64,000 bases of DNA from Paenibacillus sp. FSL R5-0490 (GTDB taxonomy: Bacteria; Bacillota; Bacilli; Bacillales; Cytobacillaceae). Position numbers and translations under genes: made by a program. Positions 57,635 to 64,000 of this stretch are shown in pieces; positions within the stretch are counted from its first letter, which is position 1, and each line of letters begins with the position of its first letter. The notes under the pieces are model-generated. The model was given only the letters and a program-made list of their open reading frames with translations, did no database searches and was not told the DNA's origin. The DNA is taken from NCBI RefSeq assembly GCF_001956215.1, contig NZ_MRTQ01000003.1, forward strand, positions 62,001-126,000. Reading direction: 5' to 3'.

Positions 57635-58489
57635 ATGGATAAGAAAACAATGAACCAGATGATTAAAGAAAGCTATTCATCCCTCTCGCCAGGACAGAGG
57701 AAAGCAGCTGAATTTATTATGGAGCATGCTAATGAGGCGGTGTTGTTAACCGCATTTCAAGTTGGCAGAAATGCAGGAGTCAGTGAGACAACGGTCATTC
57801 GGCTTGCGTATGCACTGGGGTTCAGCGGTTATTCCCAAATGCAGGAACAAATCAGAAAAGACTGGCTAGCCGGGAAACAGCAGGCTGCAGAAGAAAATGA
57901 CTCTTACATAATAAATGCAGCGAAAGAGAACCTGTTTAAGAGAGTCATTGATCAAGAGAGGAAAATACTTCGGCAATTGCTTGATCAGGTTGATGAAAGA
58001 GAGCTTTGGAAAGCAATTGATGCCTTAATTCAGGCAGACAGGGTTTATATTGGGGGTTTTGGCAGCTCATTTGCGGCCGCATACTGGTTCTATTACACTC
58101 TTAAACAAATGAGGATAAATGTTTATATCTCAGGCCCTCACGGTTTTCTTCCTGAGGATTTGTGTGATTTGACAGAACAGTCAGCAGTTGTCATTTTTTC
58201 TTTCCCTCGCTATCGAAAGGAAACCATAAAGCTGGCCTCATTCGCTGAGAGGAAGGGCTCCAGGATGGTAGCCATTACAGACCGGCAGCTTTCGCCGATC
58301 GGGCAGATGGCTGCAGTCACACTTACTACTGATGAACTAATGGATACCGGACATCATTCAATTGCATCGGTTATTAGTTTACTGGAAGTGCTGATCGCGG
58401 GTATCGATGAACAGGATCGTGAAAGGATTGCCAAGAGACAGCAGGAACTGGAAATCTTATACGCTGATCAGGAGTTATTTGTTGAATAA
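57635..58489 (+). CDS. MurR/RpiR-family transcriptional regulator
   Basis: 284-aa regulator. The N-terminal RpiR HTH (~1-80: YSSLSPGQRKAAEFIMEHAN; FQVGRNAGVSETTVIRLAYALGFSGYSQMQ) is followed by a C-terminal SIS domain (~125-270: RVYIGGFGSSFAAAYWFYYTLKQM; VVIFSFPRYRKETIKLASFAERKGSRMVAITD) that senses a phosphosugar or related ligand. ATG with GAGGAGCCGGC. It heads the operon with YjiH, GNAT and the racemase and is divergent from the PTS gene, either of which it may control. Confidence 0.92.
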   Translation: MDKKTMNQMIKESYSSLSPGQRKAAEFIMEHANEAVLLTAFQVGRNAGVSETTVIRLAYALGFSGYSQMQEQIRKDWLAGKQQAAEENDSYIINAAKENLFKRVIDQERKILRQLLDQVDERELWKAIDALIQADRVYIGGFGSSFAAAYWFYYTLKQMRINVYISGPHGFLPEDLCDLTEQSAVVIFSFPRYRKETIKLASFAERKGSRMVAITDRQLSPIGQMAAVTLTTDELMDTGHHSIASVISLLEVLIAGIDEQDRERIAKRQQELEILYADQELFVE

Positions 58490-58539
58490 AGCTGAACAGC
58501 AGGGGTGTTAAAAACAGAGTAATAAAAGGGGGCATACGA

Positions 58540-59922
58540 ATGAGCAGTCTTTCAAAGAAATTCATTCAGCAGGAGGAAAGGGAAGCCTACACAACCGGGG
58601 ACTATTTAAAATTTTTAATTCCTTCTCTGATCGGGGTTTTACTATTTATGGTGCCGATTCAAGGAGAAGATGGGATTACGATCCCGGTTGCATATTTAGC
58701 AAATCAAATTAACGGGCTGCTGGGTGCTTCCATACCTGCGATTACTGTTACTATAATGGCTCTATCAGTTATTGGTTCACTGATAGCAGCAGTTTTTAAA
58801 CCGGGCTTTATCTTAAACAGCCCTTATTTGAACAAATTGCTAAATGTAAGTAAATTTTGGGTAGCAGCCCGTTTGCTTGGAACAGTTTTTGCTATTATTA
58901 CTTTATTTGAGATTGGTCTGGAACCAGTATATTCAGAGAACACTGGCGCACTCTTAATCTATGATCTAATTCCGATCCTGTTTACTACCTTTCTTCTGGC
59001 AGGTTTATTGCTGCCGCTTTTATTAAATTTTGGCCTGCTCGAATTTTTTGGTGCATTATTGATTAAAGTGATGAGGCCTGTTTTTAAGCTGCCGGGACGT
59101 TCTTCGCTTGATTGTCTGGCATCATGGGTAGGTGATGGGACAATTGGAGTCCTGTTGACGACAAAACAATATGAAGAAGGATATTATACAAAGCGGGAGG
59201 CGGCAGTTGTAGCAACTACCTTCTCGGTTGTTTCCATAACGTTTACGATTGTCATTATTCAATATTTAAATTTAGAGCAATATTTCATACATTACTATTT
59301 AACAATTATCCTTGCTGGTCTGGTGGCAGCTGTAGTAATGCCGCGGATTCCGCCATTGTCCAGAAAAGCCGATACTGCTTATGAAGGAACAGTGATGAAA
59401 GAGGAAACTTCTATTCCTTCACATACTACACCTGTTAAATGGGGATTAAATAATGCTATTAAGAAAGCGCGTACAAATAATAGTGCTGGCGCTGTTGTAA
59501 AAGAAGGTTTGGAGAATGTTTTAGACATGTGGATGGGAGTTCTGCCGATTGTTATGGCAATTGGAACGGTTGCCCTGGTGATTGCTGAATTCACCCCGGC
59601 TTTTACGATTCTTGGCAAGCCGTTTGAGCCAATCCTGGCTCTAATGCAAATTCCGGAAGCGGCAGAAGCGGCCCAGACAATGGTGGTTGGATTTGCAGAC
59701 ATGTTCCTTCCGGCAGTCATCGGCAGCGGCATTGAAAGTGAAATGACGAGATTTGTCATTGCCTGTGTCTCTGTAACACAGCTCGTTTACATGTCTGAAA
59801 TGGGCGGCCTGCTTTTAGGGTCAAATCTCCCTGTCAGCATAAAGGATTTAATTCTTATATTCCTTCTCCGTACTATTATTACGCTGCCGATTGTAGCTGC
59901 TGTAGCTCATATTATATTTTAG
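58540..59922 (+). CDS. YjiH-family nucleoside-recognition (Gate) membrane protein
   Basis: 460-aa polytopic transporter-like protein. YLKFLIPSLIGVLLFMVPIQ start, two Gate-domain halves (LEFFGALLIKVMRPVFKLPGRSSLDCLASWVGDGTIGVLLTTKQYEEGYYTKREAAVVATTFSVVSI; FLPAVIGSGIESEMTRFVIACVSVTQLVYMSEMG). About ten helices. YjiH proteins are suspected transporters of amino acids, peptides or nucleosides. Within this operon it is the likely importer of the substrate metabolised by the next two enzymes. Confidence 0.87.
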   Translation: MSSLSKKFIQQEEREAYTTGDYLKFLIPSLIGVLLFMVPIQGEDGITIPVAYLANQINGLLGASIPAITVTIMALSVIGSLIAAVFKPGFILNSPYLNKLLNVSKFWVAARLLGTVFAIITLFEIGLEPVYSENTGALLIYDLIPILFTTFLLAGLLLPLLLNFGLLEFFGALLIKVMRPVFKLPGRSSLDCLASWVGDGTIGVLLTTKQYEEGYYTKREAAVVATTFSVVSITFTIVIIQYLNLEQYFIHYYLTIILAGLVAAVVMPRIPPLSRKADTAYEGTVMKEETSIPSHTTPVKWGLNNAIKKARTNNSAGAVVKEGLENVLDMWMGVLPIVMAIGTVALVIAEFTPAFTILGKPFEPILALMQIPEAAEAAQTMVVGFADMFLPAVIGSGIESEMTRFVIACVSVTQLVYMSEMGGLLLGSNLPVSIKDLILIFLLRTIITLPIVAAVAHIIF

Positions 59923-59957
59923 GGGCTTTATCGCAATTTTAGGGAAAGGGGAAGGTT

Positions 59958-60764
59958 ATGAAGCAAGAAGCATTAACATCACTGGCCATTAAAAACCTTC
60001 ACACAGTTAAGGATCTCGAAGCAGTATACGAACTTGAAGCAAGAATATGGAGTGTGGAAGAAGCTGTGCCGGTTAATCATACAGTTGCAACGGTTAAAAA
60101 TGGAGGGTTTGTGTTAGGTGCGTTCCTGGGAGAGGAACTGGTCGGTTTTCAATACAGCTTTCCCGGCTTTGACGGCACAAAGGTATACCTGTGCTCCCAC
60201 AGCCTGGGGATTCACCCGGAGTACCGGGCGCTGGGGATTGGAGAAAAGCTGAAAAATGCGCAAAAACAGACTGCACTTAAGAAAGGCTATGATCTCATTT
60301 CCTGGACATACGACCCTCTTGAAACTGTAAATGCCAATCTCAATCTTCATAAGCTCGGGGCTGTATGCACTCAATATATAGAAAATGCTTATGGTGAAAT
60401 GTCAGACCATATGAATGCAGGCATACCATCTGATCGATTTTTAGTGGAGTGGCGAATTCAGGATGATTTTCCTGAACGCCGATGGTCTGCTGAAGTTCTG
60501 CCAAGGGCAATAGAAACAGGGGCCGCTGATGGTTTGGCAGTCCCTGAAAAAGTAAATTTAGACTATGAAAATAAAAAAATTCTTATACCTGTCCCAGGTA
60601 ATTTTCAGGACATAAAAAAGCAGGATTTTGAATTGGCTCTGAAATGGAGAAAGAGCACGAAAGAAGCATTTGCTCATTATCTCAGCACAGGCTGGATTGT
60701 AACAGATCTTATAAAGCACGAGGCTGCGGAAAACCAATACTTATATCTCTTGGAAAAGGGATAA
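59958..60764 (+). CDS. GNAT acyltransferase, probable succinyl-CoA:D-amino acid N-succinyltransferase
   Basis: 268-aa GNAT protein. AVYELEARIWSVEEAVPVNH, GGFVLGAFLGEELVGFQYSFPGFDGTKVYLCSHSLGIHPEYRALGIGEKLK (acyl-CoA loop), YDLISWTYDPLETVNANLNLHKLGAVCTQYIENAYGEMSDHMNAGIPSDRF. This long GNAT type is encoded beside N-succinylamino acid racemases in Geobacillus/Bacillus, where it succinylates D-amino acids. That assignment rests on neighbourhood and family and has not been tested here. Confidence 0.8.
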   Translation: MKQEALTSLAIKNLHTVKDLEAVYELEARIWSVEEAVPVNHTVATVKNGGFVLGAFLGEELVGFQYSFPGFDGTKVYLCSHSLGIHPEYRALGIGEKLKNAQKQTALKKGYDLISWTYDPLETVNANLNLHKLGAVCTQYIENAYGEMSDHMNAGIPSDRFLVEWRIQDDFPERRWSAEVLPRAIETGAADGLAVPEKVNLDYENKKILIPVPGNFQDIKKQDFELALKWRKSTKEAFAHYLSTGWIVTDLIKHEAAENQYLYLLEKG

Positions 60765-60782
60765 TGCCGGGAGAATGGGAAA

Positions 60783-61892
60783 ATGGAAATTAAAAGCATC
60801 ATTTTAAGGCACGTGAAAATGGAGCTGCTGAATCCGTTTACTACAAGTGTCGGAACAGAAGTGGATAAGGACTTTATTCTGGTTGAAGTAAAATCAAAAA
60901 GCGGGCAGTCCGGCTGGGCGGAGTCGGTTTCCATTATGGAGCCAATCTACAATGAAGAAACAGTTAAAACAAATTGGCATATTATGAGTGATCATTTAAT
61001 ACCGGTCCTTTTTGCATCAGAGATTCGTCACCCTGATGATGTTTCAGAGGCTTTCAGGCCAATCAGGGGAAATTTTAATGCCAAAGCAGCGCTGGAGGGG
61101 GCTGTCTGGGACCTTTATGCAAGGGAGAGAGGGGTCTCGCTCTCAAAAGCTCTGGGCGGAGAAAAGGAAAAAATAGAAGTGGGCGTCAGTGTAGGTATTC
61201 AGGAATCAGAAATAAAGATGCTTAAGCAAATTGAAGGATATGTAAATGAAGGCTACCAGCGGATCAAAGTGAAAATTAAGCCTGGCTGGGATGTGCAGAT
61301 CTTAAAAGCCATCCGTGCCGAGTTTCCTGATATTAAGCTTATGGCTGATGCTAATTGCGCCTATACACTTAATGATATTGGTCACCTTCAAAGGATGGAA
61401 GAGTTTAATCTGATGATGATTGAGCAGCCTTTGGATCATGATGATATTATTGACCATGCCAAGCTTCAAAGCCATTTGAAAACACCAATTTGCCTGGATG
61501 AAAGTATACATACCTTTGAGGATGCCAGAAAGGCGATCGAGCTTGGAAGCTGCCGAATCATAAACTTAAAAATTGGCCGGGTTGGCGGGCTTACAGAGTC
61601 AAGAAAAATTCACGACCTTTGCAGAGATCATAATATTCCGATGTGGTGCGGAGGAATGCTTGAAGCTGGAATAGGACGTGCACATAATATAGCCATAACT
61701 TCCCTATCCAATTTTACACTTCCGGGTGATACAGCCCCGTCTTCCCATTACTGGAAAGAAGATATCATCGATCCTGAAGTCACTATGGAAGATGGGTTTA
61801 TATTCGTGCCTCAGGAGCCGGGGATAGGCTATGAGCCTAATCGCTCTAAAATAGAAGATTTAACACTTTACAGCCGGAGTTTTACAAAATAA
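60783..61892 (+). CDS. enolase-superfamily N-succinylamino acid racemase / o-succinylbenzoate synthase
   Basis: 369-aa MenC/NSAR enzyme. The catalytic set is visible: KVKIKPG (KxK pair), LMADANCAY (metal Asp), MIEQPLD (metal Glu), CLDESI (metal Asp) and [10 protein letters not shown] (opposing Lys). Substrate-loop residues [12 protein letters not shown] near the N-terminus match OSBS/NSAR enzymes. In this operon, away from other men genes and next to a GNAT succinyltransferase, the racemase role is more likely than menaquinone synthesis. GGGAGAATGGGAAA precedes the ATG. Confidence 0.9.
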   Translation: MEIKSIILRHVKMELLNPFTTSVGTEVDKDFILVEVKSKSGQSGWAESVSIMEPIYNEETVKTNWHIMSDHLIPVLFASEIRHPDDVSEAFRPIRGNFNAKAALEGAVWDLYARERGVSLSKALGGEKEKIEVGVSVGIQESEIKMLKQIEGYVNEGYQRIKVKIKPGWDVQILKAIRAEFPDIKLMADANCAYTLNDIGHLQRMEEFNLMMIEQPLDHDDIIDHAKLQSHLKTPICLDESIHTFEDARKAIELGSCRIINLKIGRVGGLTESRKIHDLCRDHNIPMWCGGMLEAGIGRAHNIAITSLSNFTLPGDTAPSSHYWKEDIIDPEVTMEDGFIFVPQEPGIGYEPNRSKIEDLTLYSRSFTK

Positions 61893-61956
61893 TAAAGTGA
61901 AACTTCAATCAGTGGGGGTCTTACTGCCCGTTAGACTGCGATTAAAGACCATACAG

Positions 61957-61980
61957 CGCCAGAGGGAACTCTGGCGTTTT
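61957..61980 (+). terminator. terminator after the racemase operon
   Basis: Perfect 8-bp stem CGCCAGAG/CTCTGGCG with loop GGAA and T4. Confidence 0.85.
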
Positions 61981-62062
61981 ACTGTATGAATTGCAGCTCG
62001 CTCCCTATATTTTTATATTGTGATACATATCACCGAAAGTTTGTCGGGGTTCTGATAAACTG

Positions 62063-62087
62063 ATTGCAAAATTTAGAATTTTGCAAT
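62063..62087. promoter_or_regulatory. perfect 25-bp palindrome before ctaA (operator candidate)
   Basis: ATTGCAAAATT-TAG-AATTTTGCAAT, 11-bp perfect arms, ending two bases before the AAGGAG ribosome site of ctaA. It could be a repressor operator or an RNA hairpin that affects translation start. Confidence 0.7.
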
Positions 62088-62103
62088 ATAAGGAGTGTGC
62101 AGT

Positions 62104-63012
62104 TTGAAGGTAAAACGGCTGGCGTTATCGACCATTATTCTTACCTATATTTTAATTGTATTTGGCGGGTATGTCGCATCTTCGGAATCAGGTATGGGGT
62201 GCGGACCTGAATGGCCTTTATGCAATGGGATGGTGATCCCGGTATTGGAAGGAGATACATTAATTGAATTTACTCACAGAGTTATTGGTGCAGTACTTGG
62301 AATAATGACAGCTGTATTGTACTTTAGAATTCAAAAATCAAATCAGGTGCGGGAACTTGATAAAGCTTCTAAGGTGCTTATTCTGCTTTTATTAGTTCAA
62401 ATTTTACTGGGGGCAGCTGTGGTTTGGATGGACTTGCCTGCTATAATTGTGTCTGTCCACCTGATGGTAGCGATGGTTTTCCTTGCTGCGCTAATCTGGA
62501 TCTGGCGACGTGCTGATGAACAGCCATCATGGATTAAAACAAGAAGAGACCGGAGTGTTCAAAACAAATTTAAGACAGTTTTATTACTGCTGCTTGTTAC
62601 TTTATTTCTAGGTGCTTATATTAAGCATGAATCATTCGGATTGGCCTGCAGCTGGCTTGAATGTACAAATGGCTTTATGCCAGTATTTTTTCCGGAAATG
62701 ATTCAGACCGGACACAGGCTTTTGGCAGGAGTTTTGGCCTTTTACATATTTTTTCTTACATATCTTTCATTTAAAAACAGATGGGAGGCTGGATTGCAGA
62801 ATCGGCTTATGGCTGCCTCCCTGCTGGTTTTAGGTCAAATCTTAATAGGTATCCTCACAATTATAAGCTACATTGAAATATCCTGGGCAGTTCTGCATCT
62901 TGCTTTTGGAACAGCATTATTTGCAATTGTTTGTGAGGCTGGAGTATTTGCATCAAATTCCAGCAGAATCAATAGGTTAGGGGAAAAGAGCAGTAATCCT
63001 TATTACGGATAA
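62104..63012 (+). CDS. ctaA: heme A synthase CtaA
   Basis: 302-aa membrane enzyme converting heme O to heme A for cytochrome aa3/caa3 oxidases. Eight helices. Conserved Cys pair in MGCGPEWPLCNG, the E-x-x-H motif EFTHRVIG, further heme ligands in VSVHLMVAM, QTGHRLLAG and AVLHLAFGTA, and the second Cys pair CSWLEC. TTG 62104 has AAGGAG eight bases upstream; the GTG at 62095 overlaps that site. It is not beside ctaB, unlike the usual ctaA/ctaB pair, so it may be a separated or extra copy. Confidence 0.9.
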   Translation: MKVKRLALSTIILTYILIVFGGYVASSESGMGCGPEWPLCNGMVIPVLEGDTLIEFTHRVIGAVLGIMTAVLYFRIQKSNQVRELDKASKVLILLLLVQILLGAAVVWMDLPAIIVSVHLMVAMVFLAALIWIWRRADEQPSWIKTRRDRSVQNKFKTVLLLLLVTLFLGAYIKHESFGLACSWLECTNGFMPVFFPEMIQTGHRLLAGVLAFYIFFLTYLSFKNRWEAGLQNRLMAASLLVLGQILIGILTIISYIEISWAVLHLAFGTALFAIVCEAGVFASNSSRINRLGEKSSNPYYG

Positions 63013-63023
63013 TAGCCATACTC

Positions 63024-63060
63024 AAAAAAGGCAGTCAGGTGACATGCCTTTTTTGTTTTT
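63024..63060 (+). terminator. terminator after ctaA
   Basis: Stem AAAAAAGGCA/TGCCTTTTTT (63024-63033 with 63045-63054) with a T-rich tail; probably also serves the minus-strand gene that follows. Confidence 0.85.
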
Positions 63061-63062
63061 TG

Positions 63063-63188
63063 TTATTTTTGCAGATCTTTTTTAGTAATTTCGCTTCTGA
63101 TATCTGCTACTCTTGAGAACTCTGCATCCTGCTTTTTATTATTTGGATATTTGTTTTTTCTTTCGCGGTTGTCATTTTTGTTGGTCAT
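63063..63188 (-). CDS. small hydrophilic protein (41 aa)
   Basis: MTNKNDNRERKNKYPNNKKQ, then DAEFSRVADIRSEITKKDLQK. Asn/Lys-rich and likely unstructured. An excellent site (GGAGGCAGACCT) precedes ATG 63188. It shares style with small spore-associated proteins and sits beside a SASP gene, but I cannot name it. Confidence 0.6.
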   Translation of the reverse strand: MTNKNDNRERKNKYPNNKKQDAEFSRVADIRSEITKKDLQK

Positions 63189-63230
63189 AGGTCTGCCTCC
63201 ATTGGTAATGTGTGTTTAGGTGAGTGAAAG

Positions 63231-63253
63231 ACCGGCCCTAGGACAGGGCCGGT
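63231..63253 (-). terminator. terminator of the SASP gene
   Basis: GC-rich stem ACCGGCCCT/AGGGCCGGT (63231-63239 with 63245-63253), then TCTTTC on the minus strand. Confidence 0.75.
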
Positions 63254-63269
63254 ATCCCAGCAAGCAATC

Positions 63270-63464
63270 TTACTGATTTTGCTGGTTTTTAAGCTGCTGC
63301 TCTGCCATCGCGACAAGTCGCTTTGTCATTTCCCCGCCGACAGAACCGTTTGCTCGTGCGGTTGTATCAGCACCAAGCTGAACTCCAAACTCATTGGCAA
63401 TTTCCTGTTTCATTTGATCCAATACAGTTCCTGCACCGGGTACCAAAAGTTTGTTTCTTGCCAT
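63270..63464 (-). CDS. alpha/beta-type small acid-soluble spore protein
   Basis: 64-aa SASP that coats and protects spore [56 protein letters not shown] contains both family signatures, including the GPR cleavage region [23 protein letters not shown] precedes the ATG. Expected forespore (sigma-G) expression. It proves the host is an endospore former. Confidence 0.96.
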   Translation of the reverse strand: MARNKLLVPGAGTVLDQMKQEIANEFGVQLGADTTARANGSVGGEMTKRLVAMAEQQLKNQQNQ

Positions 63465-63574
63465 GATACATCACTCCCGACGATAATTTGAGCAAATAAA
63501 TGCTCGTTTTTAACTTAACCGATTAAAGAACAGCAGATGCAACTATAAAATTGCCAATCCAAATAATTTCATTA

Positions 63575-63591
63575 TGTAAGGTTTTATAACA
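63575..63591. promoter_or_regulatory. TnrA/GlnR box 1
   Basis: TGTAAGGTTTTATAACA is an exact match to the consensus TGTNA-N7-TNACA. It lies upstream of the promoter of the ammonium transporter gene. Confidence 0.8.
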
Positions 63592-63619
63592 TAAAAATTA
63601 TAAATCTTCAAAAAATTTA

Positions 63620-63647
63620 TTGACATCGGTGTAAAAAAGAGTAAAAT
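63620..63647 (+). promoter_or_regulatory. sigma-A promoter of the ammonium transporter gene
   Basis: -35 TTGACA (63620-63625), 16-bp spacer, -10 TAAAAT (63642-63647), flanked by the two TnrA/GlnR boxes. Confidence 0.7.
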
Positions 63648-63666
63648 AAGGATTAAATTTAAATTA

Positions 63667-63683
63667 TGTAAGGAAATATAACA
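63667..63683. promoter_or_regulatory. TnrA/GlnR box 2
   Basis: TGTAAGGAAATATAACA, again an exact TGTNA-N7-TNACA match, positioned just downstream of the predicted transcription start, where binding would repress. Confidence 0.8.
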
Positions 63684-63732
63684 TGAATCTAATTGTTATC
63701 CTTACATTAATAGAAAAAGGGAGGAATTACAT

Positions 63733-64000
63733 TTGGAAGCCACATTTTTAATGAATAGTCTTTGGGTAATGCTGGGAGCCATTTTAGTCATTTTTATGCT
63801 TGGCGGTTTCGTTATGCTTGAAGCCGGTTCGACCAGGATGAAAAATGCGGGGCATATTGCCGGTAAAACGATTTTTACCTTCGGTTTATCATCATTGGTA
63901 TTTTGGGCCATTGGCTTTGGTTTCATTTTCGGCGATGATGCAAATATATTGGTTGGGTTATCAAATTTTTTTTACTCAGGTGCTGAGCTTGAGGGAATGA
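63733..64000 (+). CDS. ammonium transporter AmtB/NrgA, N-terminal part (runs off window)
   Basis: First ~89 codons of an Amt/Rh-family ammonium channel: SLWVMLGAILVIFMLGGFVMLEAGSTRMKNAGHIAGKTI, then LSSLVFWAIGFGFIFGDD. The GxxxLEAGxxRxKN motif of helix 1 is diagnostic. TTG start at 63733 with GGGAGG eight bases before. Expression should respond to nitrogen limitation through the two TnrA/GlnR boxes. The rest of the gene, and any glnK partner, lies outside. Confidence 0.92.
   Translation, partial: MEATFLMNSLWVMLGAILVIFMLGGFVMLEAGSTRMKNAGHIAGKTIFTFGLSSLVFWAIGFGFIFGDDANILVGLSNFFYSGAELEGM

Noticed and set aside
1..64000. CRISPR array or insertion sequence
   Set aside because: I saw no regularly spaced repeat-spacer units and no transposase gene or terminal inverted repeats with target duplication. 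The only element is the prophage.

Overview
The window reads as a chromosomal segment of an endospore-forming Bacillaceae bacterium (Bacillus, Cytobacillus or Mesobacillus type). The evidence is AT-rich DNA with strong GGAGG ribosome sites, frequent TTG/GTG starts, a gene set matching Bacillus subtilis yjcD-yjcF-yjcG-yjcH, an alpha/beta-type SASP, LexA-like and TnrA/GlnR-like boxes, and a complete prophage built from Bacillus/Listeria phage families.

Left host flank (1-11.7 kb): the end of a YjcD-like helicase, a DUF421 membrane protein, yjcF/yjcG/yjcH, a TAXI-TRAP transporter operon (binding protein, DUF1850 protein, fused permease), an unknown lipoprotein, a small gene with an SOS-type promoter, a YczE-like membrane protein, a SurA_N lipoprotein and tRNA-Val(GAC).

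Prophage (11,692-52,921; 41,187 bp plus a 43-bp core): it is inserted in the 3' half of tRNA-Val, and a 43-bp duplication marks attL and attR. Order: integrase; a nuclease-like sce7726 gene facing a 'beta family' gene; a lipoprotein; an ImmA/IrrE protease and CI-like repressor facing Cro, with four TTACC-N4-GGTAA operators; excisionase-like and ORF6N/ORF6C genes; YqaI, YqaJ exonuclease and RecT; HNH; a replication initiator with four internal iterons beside an AT-rich stretch; a cargo block (cardiolipin synthase, a broken CBO0543-family gene, DUF421, a Spo0E-like phosphatase); a late regulator; an A118-like siphovirus head and tail module; lysis genes; a secreted protein with a tiny membrane partner; and at the right end a complete GerA/GerB/GerC germinant-receptor operon.

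Right host flank (53-64 kb): proline dehydrogenase, an acetyltransferase, an EIICB sugar PTS gene with an endonuclease/phosphatase-fold gene, a divergent RpiR regulator heading a YjiH-GNAT-enolase-superfamily operon (probable D- to L-amino acid conversion through N-succinyl intermediates), heme A synthase, a SASP and the start of an ammonium transporter behind two TnrA/GlnR-type boxes.

The most unusual feature is that the prophage carries genes pointing at both ends of the spore cycle. A 52-codon Spo0E-like gene, not obvious in long-ORF searches, has a promoter with a Spo0A box in its spacer. A germinant receptor and membrane-lipid/DUF421 genes accompany it. Together they suggest a temperate phage that adjusts when its host enters and leaves dormancy. 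This is an inference from family membership and position; no function is shown by the sequence alone.
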